From Chitinophagaceae bacterium (GTDB taxonomy: Bacteria; Bacteroidota; Bacteroidia; Chitinophagales; Chitinophagaceae): DNA of 39,784 nt. Numbering within the stretch: position 1 is the first letter of the stretch; every line of letters begins with the position of its first letter. The translations under genes and the position numbers were made by a program. This document shows positions 1 to 8,856 of this stretch, in pieces. The stretch is from positions 1 to 39,784 of the forward strand of contig JAGKWS010000026.1 of the NCBI GenBank assembly GCA_021151685.1, in the 5' to 3' direction. The notes beneath the pieces were generated by a model, which saw only the letters and a list, made by a program, of their open reading frames with translations, had not been told where the DNA came from and did not search any database.

Positions 1-157
1 ACGCATGGCAGGAAGTAGGTGGGAAGAAAAAATGATTCCGTTAGTCGGGTAAGTTATGGATGAGTATTATTTTTTATGATAGATAATTATATGATTTTTT
101 CATTTTTTTATAGTCATTTTTGTATTATTGTAAACAATAACATAAAAGTGCCACACC
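1..157. other. Left-edge intergenic region
   Basis: No complete gene is visible here. A reading frame open from the left edge ends at a TGA at 33-35 after a lysine-rich tail (AWQEVGGKKK), and another frame ends at a TAA at 50-52; either could be the last codons of an upstream gene, but there is too little sequence to decide. The stretch from about 60 to 157 is strongly AT-rich and probably holds the promoter of the following surface-protein gene. It includes a palindrome at 125-140. I see no good TAnnTTTG box. Confidence 0.4.
125..140. promoter_or_regulatory. Perfect 7+7 inverted repeat upstream of surface-protein gene
   Basis: TTATTGT, a 2-nt AA spacer, then ACAATAA form a perfect palindrome ending 17 nt before the ATG at 158. 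Its size and symmetry are like a dimeric repressor or activator site, but no regulator is adjacent and AT-rich palindromes arise easily by chance. It has no T-tract, so a terminator is unlikely. Confidence 0.3.
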
Positions 158-2887
158 ATGAAAGCTTACATCTATCCGTTCTTCATTTTGTTTTTCTTGT
201 TCACAGCCATACCATCGTGGGGGCAGGTACCGCATAGTATTCCCTATCAGGCAGCGGCTCGCAATAGTAGTGGCGAAGTATTGGTCAGTACCAATATCTC
301 AGTACGGTTCAGCATCAGAGACAGTATTGCTACCGGCACCATCCAATATCGCGAAACCCACAACGTAACCACTACCCACAAAGGCATGTTTGCCGTAAAT
401 GTGGGGCAGGGTACTGTAGTGGCCGGTACATTCGCCAATATAAACTGGGGTGCCAACTACAAGTTTTTGCAGGTAGAAATAGACCCCACGGGCGGCAGCT
501 CCTACATAGATATGGGCACACAGCAGTTGCTGAGTGTACCCTACGCCCTGTATGCCGAAAAAAGCGGCGTGCCCGGTGCCGTAGACTTGCCCGAAATAGC
601 TACCGGCCCGGTTGAAAATATTTCTTACACATCGGCCATCAGCCGCGACACCCTGAAGGCCAACGGTGGCGAGTTCGTTTTTGCCCGTGGTGTCTGCATC
701 GATACCTTGCCCAACCCCGATATCAATCAATCCTTCACCGCTCCCGGCAATGCCGTGGGGTCATATGCAGTATCGCTTACAGGTTTGTTACCCGGTAGGC
801 TCTACTACATCAGGGCATTTGCTACCAATTCCAATGGTACGGCCTACGGCACCGCCGCTTCCTTTACCACCTTGCCCCTTACGGTGCCCGTTGTTACTAC
901 CGATACCATCAGCCACATCACCAATGTTTCGGCATTTGCTGGTGGCCATGTTACGGCCGATGGGGGTAGTCCCGTCATAGCGCGTGGCATTTGCTACAGC
1001 ACATCGGCCCATCCCACCATAGCCAATAGTACAGCCCCATCGGGTGCCGGGCTTGGGGCTTTTGCCACCACCATATCGGGGCTGGTAGCGCATACCACTT
1101 ACTATGCACGGGCCTATGCTACCAATGCTGTGGGCACAGCCTATGGCCCCGAAGTGAGCTTCACCACCATACTGTACAGCATGCCCACCGTTTTTACCGA
1201 TTCTGTTACCCACATCACCTACACATCGGCTACTTGCGGGCTCAATACCAGCAACGATGGCAATATGCCCATCACCGGGCAGGGTATTTGCTACAGTACA
1301 TCGCCCGCCCCCACCATAGATGGTGCTACTATCATCACCGCCCCTTCCACTGCTATAGGGCACTATACCCTCTCTATGGCTGGCCTCACCCCCGGCACCA
1401 CCTACTATGTGCGGGCATACAGCACCAATGATATGGGTACTGCTTATGGGGTGCAGAAAACCTTCACCACATCGGCACTCACAGTGCCATCGGTAGTTAC
1501 GCATCCTGCCATCGGTATTACTGCCGTTGGGGCTACCGTGGGCGGGGCAGTTACCGAAAACGGTGGCACCACCATATATAGCCGTGGCGTATGCTGGAGT
1601 CGCTTTGGCACCCCCACCATAGATAGTGCCCACACCACCGCCGGCGGGGTAGATTCGTTTTTTACCAGCGCACTCACCGGCCTTACCCCCGGCACCACAT
1701 ACTACATAGTGGCCTATGCTACCAACAGCGTGGGTACGGCCTATGGTACTACGCTCACCTTCAACACGCCATCAACATTGGCGGGTACGGCTACATTGCC
1801 GGTATTGGGTACCAAGCCACCCACGGCAGGTAGCAGTACCGTTACATCGGGTGGTTATATAACAGATGGTGGTAGTGCCATTACCGCCCGTGGCGTATGC
1901 TGGAGTACCAGCCCCAATCCCACCATTGCCGATGCCCATACTAACGATACTGCAGGTATGGGATTAGGATATTTCAATAGCACCCTCTCCCTCTCCGGCT
2001 GTGGTATTGTATATTATGTACGTGCCTATGCTACCAACAGCTACGGCACAGCCTACGGCAACGAATACACGGTTACTTCAGGTTTTCTACCCACAGTATC
2101 GCCCATAACCATAGTAACAGTAACCCCTACATCGGTTGCATTGACATACGAGGTTATTAGTGATGGTGGGTGCCCACTGTCTCATAACTACTGCGAAATG
2201 GGTTTGGATTTTGGTGGGTTTCATATTACTTCAGAAGGAGAAACTGCCATTTCAGTTGGTGTGCATACTGTTACCTTTAGTTCTTTGATCCCAAATGTGA
2301 CATATCGAGTGTCTGCAGTTGCTCGCAATGAAAGAGGTTATGGGTGGAGTGATGGGCTTACAACATTCACAACTGGTTTTCCTACAGCTGGGCATTACAT
2401 CGGCGAAAGTTATGCTGGCGGCATCATTTTTTACCTTGATGCTACAGGAGAGCATGGTTTAGTTTGTGCACCCAATGATCACCCAGTTAGTGCTCTTTGG
2501 GGGGGGGGTAGCATATCGGTTGCAGGCACTTTGCCGGATATTGGCTCTGGTGCAACAAACACAGCCTATATTGTGGCAGCAGATTCTTATCCTTTTATTG
2601 CTGCACAGATATGCGCAAACCTTACCTTGGGTGGCTATTCCGATTGGTATTTGCCTTCGAAAGATGAGTTAACCCTATTGTCACAAAATCTTGCCTTACA
2701 TGGTTTGGGAGGTTTCTCTACAGAGTATTCATACCCTACATATGGGTTCTATTGGAGCTCCACACAAGAAAGTACATCACATGCTCGGGCGAATAAACTT
2801 ACTCGCCCCAGCGGTTCATATTGGGATTATGAAAGCATTAGGTCTAAATCAGATTATCTAAACGTCCGCGCCATCCGCTCCTTCTAA
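158..2887 (+). CDS. Secreted repeat protein with C-terminal DUF1566 domain
   Basis: A 909-residue exported protein, probably at the cell surface. Residues 1-22 are a signal peptide ending in SWG/Q. Residues ~28-137 form the N-terminal module often seen in Bacteroidota surface proteins, starting YQAAARNSSG and ending LLSVPYALYAEKS. Residues ~143-740 hold six fibronectin III-like repeats of about 95 residues with the recurring pattern YYVRAYATNSxGTAYG. Residues ~741-909 match DUF1566 (Lcl C-terminal type): AGGIIFYLD, WYLPSKDEL, YWSSTQ and a final VRAIRSF. There is no T9SS tail. The last third is visibly more T-rich than the repeat region. A run of ten G at 2499-2508 encodes the WGGG of the DUF1566 domain, so slippage there would truncate the protein. 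The ligand is unknown. The start is well supported by the signal peptide. Confidence 0.85.
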   Translation: MKAYIYPFFILFFLFTAIPSWGQVPHSIPYQAAARNSSGEVLVSTNISVRFSIRDSIATGTIQYRETHNVTTTHKGMFAVNVGQGTVVAGTFANINWGANYKFLQVEIDPTGGSSYIDMGTQQLLSVPYALYAEKSGVPGAVDLPEIATGPVENISYTSAISRDTLKANGGEFVFARGVCIDTLPNPDINQSFTAPGNAVGSYAVSLTGLLPGRLYYIRAFATNSNGTAYGTAASFTTLPLTVPVVTTDTISHITNVSAFAGGHVTADGGSPVIARGICYSTSAHPTIANSTAPSGAGLGAFATTISGLVAHTTYYARAYATNAVGTAYGPEVSFTTILYSMPTVFTDSVTHITYTSATCGLNTSNDGNMPITGQGICYSTSPAPTIDGATIITAPSTAIGHYTLSMAGLTPGTTYYVRAYSTNDMGTAYGVQKTFTTSALTVPSVVTHPAIGITAVGATVGGAVTENGGTTIYSRGVCWSRFGTPTIDSAHTTAGGVDSFFTSALTGLTPGTTYYIVAYATNSVGTAYGTTLTFNTPSTLAGTATLPVLGTKPPTAGSSTVTSGGYITDGGSAITARGVCWSTSPNPTIADAHTNDTAGMGLGYFNSTLSLSGCGIVYYVRAYATNSYGTAYGNEYTVTSGFLPTVSPITIVTVTPTSVALTYEVISDGGCPLSHNYCEMGLDFGGFHITSEGETAISVGVHTVTFSSLIPNVTYRVSAVARNERGYGWSDGLTTFTTGFPTAGHYIGESYAGGIIFYLDATGEHGLVCAPNDHPVSALWGGGSISVAGTLPDIGSGATNTAYIVAADSYPFIAAQICANLTLGGYSDWYLPSKDELTLLSQNLALHGLGGFSTEYSYPTYGFYWSSTQESTSHARANKLTRPSGSYWDYESIRSKSDYLNVRAIRSF
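2499..2508 (+). repeat. G10 homopolymer tract inside a coding region
   Basis: Ten consecutive G residues lie in frame in the DUF1566 part of the surface-protein gene at 158, encoding W-G-G-G. It is the only long G tract I noticed in the window. In the form given the frame stays open to 2887; gain or loss of one or two G would shift the frame and remove the last ~125 residues. Confidence 0.9.
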
Positions 2888-2986
2888 CCCCTTCACCTAC
2901 CCATAACCTTCCCTTATCAATTCGTTAATCGTGCTGTAACCAACGCGTAATACACCCCCGATACCTTCGCCACAAATTACAAGGCG

Positions 2987-5900
2987 ATGAGAAAAAACTT
3001 ACGCAAAATGATGCTCTGCATGGGAGGACTGGTACTTTCCATCAGCGAGGGCAAAGCACAAATCTCTGTAGTGCAAGACTACAAAAACTACACATCTGCC
3101 GCCATTGGTACGGCGCAGGGTATCAACTTCCGCGAGGCGGGCTTTTCTGGTATCTATCCCATCCGCAACACAGGGGGCAAAGAATTCTGGATATGCTCGG
3201 ACCGTGGTGTAAACGTAGACGCAGCCAATGCCAATGGCGGCGCAGCCGGTGGCCCATGTGCCCCTACCTACGACAAAATATACCTGTTCCCTACCTACGC
3301 ACCCAAAATTCACCGCATCCGCCTCAATGGTGACTCAATCCAGATTCTGCAAACACTGTCTATCCGCCGCCCCAACGGTACTACCGCTACGGGTATCATT
3401 AACCCTACAGGTTTTGGTAGCACCGCTGCCGAGGTAGCCTCTACCGATACCGTACAAGACTGTGCCAACTTTACTGCCAAAACCGTAGCCAAAGACGCAT
3501 GGGGTATAGACTGCGAAGGGATTGCTACCGATGCCGATGGCAACTTTTGGCTGTGCGAAGAAGGTGGCCCCACCGTATGGAAACTCAACCAGAACGGTGT
3601 AGTTACCAAACGTTACTCGCCCTATGCTACGCTGCCCGGTGCCGAAGCGCAGGATGTAGCTATCGATACAGTATTCCGCTACCGCAAAAACAACCGCGGT
3701 TTCGAGGGCATTACAGTAGCTCCCAATGGTAAGATATATGCCATTATACAAAGCCCCATTTTGTACCCCACCAAAACTGTGGGCGAAAACTCGCGAGTGC
3801 ACCGCATACTGGAGATAGACCCCGTAACCAATGCTACCCGCATGTTCGCTTACCTCAACGATGGTATCGTAGGCCCTTCGGGTGCCAACCAAATCCGTCT
3901 GCGCGATTGGAAGATTGGCGATATGGCGGCTATCAACGATACTACCTTCCTCGTTATAGAAGCAGCCCTGCGTGGCACTACCGACATCAAGCGTGTCTAC
4001 AAAATCAACATCAGCGGTGCTACTACCGTACACTCTGGCCTGTATGGTGGCCTTACACTGGAAGCATTGGTTGATTCAACTGGTTTGGCTACCAATGGTA
4101 TCATGCCCGTAAAGAAGACCTTGTTCATGGACATCAATGCCTCTGGCTGGGATGCCAATCTCGACAAGACCGAAATGCTGGCCATCCTTAACGACAGTAC
4201 CATCTTCATAGGCAACGATAACGATTATGGTCAGAAATCGCCCGCCGAAAATGGTATTGCTACCGCTACTACCAACCTCAGCCACATACTGAAGTACAAC
4301 CTCAGCGGCACCAGCAAGCTTACCAACTTTGTACCGGCTGCATCTGCATTGTCATCTGGTATCACCGGGCCATCTACTTCCAAAACACCTTATCTGGTGC
4401 CAACAGTACCCGGTCTCACATTCACTTCTATCATCACAGCTGGCGAAACTGCCGGTGGTTATAAAATGATTGGTCTGCCCGATGGTGCTGGTCTGTACGA
4501 TAACAATGACGGTACATTTACCTTCCTTGTAAACCACGAAATCGGTCAGACAGCAGGCATAACCCGTGCTCATGGTGCTACCGGTGCTTTTGTCTCTAAG
4601 TGGACTATCAAAAAAGCCGACTTCTCAGTAATCGCCGGTTCCGACCTCATTCAACAGGTAAACCTCTGGAATCCGCTTACATCCAGCTACATCACTTATA
4701 GTGGTGCCTATCCATCTACATCGGCTCAGTTTGGCCGCTTCTGCTCTGCCGATCTTCCTGCGTCTTCTGCCTTCTATAATGCAGCTACAGGCAAAGGCAC
4801 ATCTGCCCGCATCTTTATGAATGGTGAAGAAACAGGTAACGAGGGTCGCGCATTTGGCCACGTAGCCACAGGCCCCAATGCAGGCAAAACATGGGAGCTG
4901 CCCAACCTCGGCAAATTCTCTTGGGAGAATGCAGTAGCAAGCCCCAAAGAAAGTGATACCACAGTCGTGATAGGTATGGACGATACATCTCCATTCGGTC
5001 AGGTATATGTATACGTAGGTACCAAAACCAATACCGGTAACGATGTAGAGAAAGCAGGTCTTACCAATGGTCGTTTGTTTGGTGTGGCAGTAACAGGTCT
5101 CACTTCCGAAACCAGTGCATCAGTACCATCTGCAGGCACAGCATTCACACTGGCCGATATGGGTTATGTACACAACATGACTGGTGCTACCCTGCAAACC
5201 AACAGCGTTACAGCAGGTGTTACCAACTTCCTGCGTCCCGAAGATGGTGCATGGGATCCTCAGAGCCCCAACGATTTCTACTTTGCTACCACCAACGGTG
5301 CTACAGCCCCAAGCCGCCTGTGGAAACTCAGCTTCATCAATGCGGCCAACCCATCTCTCGGTGGTACCATCACGGCTGTATTAGATGGCACCGAAGGCCA
5401 GAAAATGCTCGATAACATCACTATAGACAACTACGGTCACATACTGATGGTAGAAGACATAGGCAACAATGCACACGTAGGCAAGGTATGGCAGTATACC
5501 ATTGCTACCGACGAGATGAAGATGATAGCCTCTCACGATACTACCCGCTTCCTTGGCGGTGGTGTTAACTTCCTCACTCAAGATGAAGAAGCATCTGGTA
5601 TCATAGATGCCGAGCAGGTATTGGGCCCCGGTATGTTCATGATAGTAGATCAGGCACACTATGCCAATGGTACCGAAGTAGTAGAAGGTGGCCAGATACT
5701 CACATTCTTCAACCCCGATACATATAACGCAGCTCCTGAAATAGATGTTACCGGTAGCGGCCTAAGCATAGCCGACGGCGATGCAACTCCTGCTACTGCC
5801 GACAACACACATTTTGGCCCGGCAAACACAGGTGCCGATGTTACTAAGAACTTCGTAGTACACAATACAGGTGCAGGTGCCCTCAAGGTTTCAGGCATCA

Positions 5901-6760
5901 GCTTCGCTGGTACACACGCTGCCGAGTTTACCCTTTCAGGTGCGCCCACATTCCCGCTCACTATTGCTTCGGGTGCTACACAAACATTCTCTGTTCGTTT
6001 TGCGCCCGCAGCAGCAGGTGCCCGCACCGCTACCATGGTTATTGCCAACAACGATGCGTTTGAAGGCCATTACGATTTTGCTATAGAAGGTACAGGCGTT
6101 GAGTCTCCTGTAATTTCTCTGGAAGGTAATGGTATAGCCATCATAGATGGCGACATGACCCCCGGCACTACCAACAATACCGACTTTGGTAGTATAGATG
6201 TCACCAGCTCTGTAAACAAAACCTTTGTGGTAAAGAATACAGGAGCCGGCAACCTGAATGTAACGGGTGTTACGTTCTCTGGTACACACGCTGCCGATTT
6301 TGGTTTGGTAGCTGCCCCTACTTTCCCTGTTACCATACCTACAGCAGGTACGTATACACTTACGGCTAAATTCACACCATCAGTTGGTGGTGTCCGCAAT
6401 GCAGTTATGACCATCACCAACTCAGACCCTGCCCGTAGCGCATACGACTTCGCTATCACAGGTACAGGTCTTGTTGCTACAGGCGTTACCAAGGTGGCCG
6501 AAGCTTATACCCTGAAGGTATATCCTAACCCTGCCGGCGATGCGGCTACTGTAGCTATGTCGCTCAGCAAGGCTGCCAATGTAGAGATAGGTGTGTACGA
6601 TGTACAAGGCCGTCAGGTAATGGCACCGGTACAGAAAGCAATGGGTATTGGTGAGCATTTCACCAGCATCAACACCGCTACACTGGCCAATGGTGTATAC
6701 TTCATCCGCGTTACAGATGGTACTTCATCATCCAACATACGCATCGCTATCATGCACTAA
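2987..6760 (+). CDS. T9SS-exported phytase-esterase-like / PhoX-like fusion protein
   Basis: A 1257-residue exported protein. A signal peptide ends near residue 24 (EGKA/Q). Residues ~26-445 resemble the esterase-like activity of phytase domain: GFSGIYPIRN, WGIDCEGIATD, NNRGFEGITVAPNGKIYA and a late NDNDYG. Residues ~496-910 resemble PhoX/DUF839 alkaline phosphatases: GLPDGAGLYDNNDGTF, NHEIG, MNGEETG, GRAFG, SWENA, and FLRPEDGAWDPQ. Two choice-of-anchor D (HYDIN/ASPM-like) modules follow at ~916-1038 and ~1040-1155, both with NTGAG and FSGTHAA/FAGTHAA motifs. Residues ~1175-1257 are a T9SS type A sorting domain (YPNPAGD ... GVYFIRV). A secreted phosphoester hydrolase is plausible, but activity is inferred from domain resemblance only. 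A strong terminator follows. Confidence 0.85.
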   Translation: MRKNLRKMMLCMGGLVLSISEGKAQISVVQDYKNYTSAAIGTAQGINFREAGFSGIYPIRNTGGKEFWICSDRGVNVDAANANGGAAGGPCAPTYDKIYLFPTYAPKIHRIRLNGDSIQILQTLSIRRPNGTTATGIINPTGFGSTAAEVASTDTVQDCANFTAKTVAKDAWGIDCEGIATDADGNFWLCEEGGPTVWKLNQNGVVTKRYSPYATLPGAEAQDVAIDTVFRYRKNNRGFEGITVAPNGKIYAIIQSPILYPTKTVGENSRVHRILEIDPVTNATRMFAYLNDGIVGPSGANQIRLRDWKIGDMAAINDTTFLVIEAALRGTTDIKRVYKINISGATTVHSGLYGGLTLEALVDSTGLATNGIMPVKKTLFMDINASGWDANLDKTEMLAILNDSTIFIGNDNDYGQKSPAENGIATATTNLSHILKYNLSGTSKLTNFVPAASALSSGITGPSTSKTPYLVPTVPGLTFTSIITAGETAGGYKMIGLPDGAGLYDNNDGTFTFLVNHEIGQTAGITRAHGATGAFVSKWTIKKADFSVIAGSDLIQQVNLWNPLTSSYITYSGAYPSTSAQFGRFCSADLPASSAFYNAATGKGTSARIFMNGEETGNEGRAFGHVATGPNAGKTWELPNLGKFSWENAVASPKESDTTVVIGMDDTSPFGQVYVYVGTKTNTGNDVEKAGLTNGRLFGVAVTGLTSETSASVPSAGTAFTLADMGYVHNMTGATLQTNSVTAGVTNFLRPEDGAWDPQSPNDFYFATTNGATAPSRLWKLSFINAANPSLGGTITAVLDGTEGQKMLDNITIDNYGHILMVEDIGNNAHVGKVWQYTIATDEMKMIASHDTTRFLGGGVNFLTQDEEASGIIDAEQVLGPGMFMIVDQAHYANGTEVVEGGQILTFFNPDTYNAAPEIDVTGSGLSIADGDATPATADNTHFGPANTGADVTKNFVVHNTGAGALKVSGISFAGTHAAEFTLSGAPTFPLTIASGATQTFSVRFAPAAAGARTATMVIANNDAFEGHYDFAIEGTGVESPVISLEGNGIAIIDGDMTPGTTNNTDFGSIDVTSSVNKTFVVKNTGAGNLNVTGVTFSGTHAADFGLVAAPTFPVTIPTAGTYTLTAKFTPSVGGVRNAVMTITNSDPARSAYDFAITGTGLVATGVTKVAEAYTLKVYPNPAGDAATVAMSLSKAANVEIGVYDVQGRQVMAPVQKAMGIGEHFTSINTATLANGVYFIRVTDGTSSSNIRIAIMH

Positions 6761-6787
6761 TCGCTTTCGATAGACAAAAAATGCCAG

Positions 6788-6818
6788 AGGGGCTGCACCA
6801 TTCGTGTAGCCCCTTTTT
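6788..6818 (+). terminator. Intrinsic terminator after the PhoX-like gene
   Basis: A 10-bp stem (AGGGGCTGCA with TGTAGCCCCT, one G-T pair) around a 7-nt loop is followed by TTTTT. It starts 27 nt after the stop codon at 6760 and separates the surface-protein genes from the cytochrome genes. Confidence 0.85.
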
Positions 6819-6862
6819 GCTTCCAGCTACTTCATTAATACTCCCATAACACTACCGTAACG

Positions 6863-6890
6863 TTGTGGCAAAACCCGCATAATACTTTTG
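6863..6890 (+). promoter_or_regulatory. Bacteroidota-type promoter for the cytochrome c peroxidase gene
   Basis: TTG at 6863-6865, a 17-bp spacer, and TACTTTTG at 6883-6890 match the Bacteroidota -33/-7 pattern (TTG ... TAnnTTTG). The box contains the TTG codon at 6888 that could be read as a start, and ends 6 nt before a GTG at 6897. Transcription beginning a few nt after the box would favour the GTG as the real start and leave almost no 5' leader. Confidence 0.55.
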
Positions 6891-6896
6891 CCCACT

Positions 6897-8849
6897 GTGA
6901 AGCAGGCTCCTTTTATTACATGGGTTAGGGTATACAAACCACATCTTTTCGCTGCCTTACTGGCTATTGCGGTCTTGGTTGCATCTTTTAGCAACTATAC
7001 ACCGGGTACCGATTATCAAACACTTTATGCCAGTCGGCAGCAGCAGTTGGTACAATCGCTCCATGATTTGTATACCACCATACAGCAGGCCGATGTTACC
7101 ACACCCGTGGGGCGCACACAGGTACAGGCGCAAATCAACACCGCACGTATTGCCCTCAAGCGGGCCGACTTTTGGTTGCGCTATCTCGAACCACTCGCCT
7201 ACCGCAGCATCAATGGCCCATTACCCGTAGAGTGGGAGACCGAGGTATTCGAAAAATTTGAAAAACCCTACCGCCGCGAGGGGGCTGGCCTCACGCTCGC
7301 AGCCCTCCATCTAAACGAAGACCAGCCACAGCGCGACACGCTTTTGCACCTCATAGACCGTGCCCGCACAGCCGCACAGGTTTTCGATGCCGACTCTATT
7401 ACCACACATCTCAGCAGTTTTCATCACTTTTATCTCTGCAACAGATTGTTTCTGCTCAATCTTGCAGCGATATACACCACCGGGTTCGAATGCCCCGATG
7501 CAGCGATAGTAGTACCCGAATTGGCTACCGCCTTGCAGTCGGCCATGGAGATAACCGCCGCTTTCAATCGCAGTTTTCCTGCCACACCTGCGCCCCCATC
7601 CTACTTGCAGTTGCTGCGCGATGCCTGTGTATTTGTGGCCCACCAGCCCCACCACCGCGATAGTTTCAATCATTATACCTTTATCCGAAACTACATCAAC
7701 CCGCTCTATCGCATCAATCAGCAGCTTATCCTCCAGTATGGGGTGGTCAGCCGCAGCCTGGTCGATTATTCTTTGAGCAAAAAGGCCACATCCATTTTCG
7801 ATAAACAACTATACACCGGCCAAAACGCCAAAGGCATATTCAGTTATGTGCAGGACAGCAACATACTGGCATCTATAACAGACCTTGGCCGTCAGTTGTT
7901 TTTCGATCCCCTCCTTTCCGGCAACAATCAGCGTAGCTGCGCATCTTGCCATGCGCCCGCTACCTGTTTTGCCGATACCCTTACCACATCCCTGCACTTC
8001 AATCGCAGCCAACGCCTGCCCCGCAACACACCCGGTTTGGTAAATGCACCTTACAATCATTTGCTGATGTTGGACGGCAAACATTTCACACTACAACATC
8101 AGGGCAAAGACGTGATTGCCAACCCCAACGAAATGAACTGCACCGCAACCGATGCGTTGGAAAAGGTAATGAGTTGCCCCCACTACCGCAAGGCATTCAA
8201 CAAGCTACTGGAGCATACCCCGCAAGAGAAGGAAGTATCTATGGAACACATCGTTTCGGCCATCACGTGGTACTACAGCAGGTTCAGTACCGGCACCGCC
8301 CCCTTCGACGATGCCATGAACGGCACCAGTAGCCTGAGTGCCGATGCCATTCAGGGGTTCAACCTCTTTATGGGCAAGGCGCAGTGCGCCACCTGCCACT
8401 TTGTGCCGCAGTTCAATGGGGTAAAACCACCCTGTGTCGGTTCCGAGTTCGAGGTGATTGGTGTACCCGCCGATACTGCTTACTCCCATTTGAGTACCGA
8501 TGTGGGCCGCTATGGCATCAATCCCGCCCCCGAAACCCGTAATGCCTTCCGTACCGGCTCTCTGCGCAACATTGCCCGTACTGCCCCATACATGCACAAT
8601 GGTGTGTTTGCTACCCTGCAACAGGTGGTCGATTTTTACGATGCCGGAGGTGGGGTAGGGCATGGTTTGCTGGTGCCCAATCAAACCCTCTCTGCCGACT
8701 CGCTACACCTTACTGCTACCGAGAAACAACAACTGATAGTCTTCATGCACACCCTCAACGAACAAATACCTCCCGCTTCGGTGCCATCGCAACTTCCTGC
8801 ATCGCACCATAAACAGCTCAATACCCGCAAGCCGGGTGGCGAATACTAA
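6897..8849 (+). CDS. Di-heme cytochrome c peroxidase (MauG/CcpA family), long form
   Basis: This probably reduces hydrogen peroxide or carries out a MauG-like oxidation in the periplasm. From the GTG at 6897 the protein is 650 residues. An N-terminal hydrophobic segment (FAALLAIAVLVASF) is a signal or anchor. Residues ~30-330 are a mostly helical extension that classic ~350-residue peroxidases lack. The catalytic part has two haem c sites: C348-xx-C351-H352 (CASCH) and C497-xx-C500-H501 (CATCH). It also has FFDPLLSGN, MLDGK and the late PYMHNGVFATLQQVVDFYD segment carrying the usual methionine ligand. The frame extends up to a TTG at 6888, but a promoter box covers that codon, so GTG 6897 is preferred. 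A haem lipoprotein gene follows after 7 bp, forming a likely electron-transfer operon. Confidence 0.88.
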   Translation: MKQAPFITWVRVYKPHLFAALLAIAVLVASFSNYTPGTDYQTLYASRQQQLVQSLHDLYTTIQQADVTTPVGRTQVQAQINTARIALKRADFWLRYLEPLAYRSINGPLPVEWETEVFEKFEKPYRREGAGLTLAALHLNEDQPQRDTLLHLIDRARTAAQVFDADSITTHLSSFHHFYLCNRLFLLNLAAIYTTGFECPDAAIVVPELATALQSAMEITAAFNRSFPATPAPPSYLQLLRDACVFVAHQPHHRDSFNHYTFIRNYINPLYRINQQLILQYGVVSRSLVDYSLSKKATSIFDKQLYTGQNAKGIFSYVQDSNILASITDLGRQLFFDPLLSGNNQRSCASCHAPATCFADTLTTSLHFNRSQRLPRNTPGLVNAPYNHLLMLDGKHFTLQHQGKDVIANPNEMNCTATDALEKVMSCPHYRKAFNKLLEHTPQEKEVSMEHIVSAITWYYSRFSTGTAPFDDAMNGTSSLSADAIQGFNLFMGKAQCATCHFVPQFNGVKPPCVGSEFEVIGVPADTAYSHLSTDVGRYGINPAPETRNAFRTGSLRNIARTAPYMHNGVFATLQQVVDFYDAGGGVGHGLLVPNQTLSADSLHLTATEKQQLIVFMHTLNEQIPPASVPSQLPASHHKQLNTRKPGGEY

Positions 8850-8856
8850 ACTAAAT

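Noticed and set aside
788..1633. 281-codon minus-strand frame
   Set aside because: It lies entirely antisense to the fibronectin-like repeats; its composition (G/A/I-rich, periodic) mirrors the repeat structure of the plus-strand gene and has no domain.
3335..4033. 232-codon minus-strand frame
   Set aside because: Antisense to the phytase-esterase-like domain, which has clear family motifs; no start context or recognisable motif.
8205..8684. 159-codon minus-strand frame
   Set aside because: Antisense to the second haem site and C-terminus of the cytochrome c peroxidase; a shadow.
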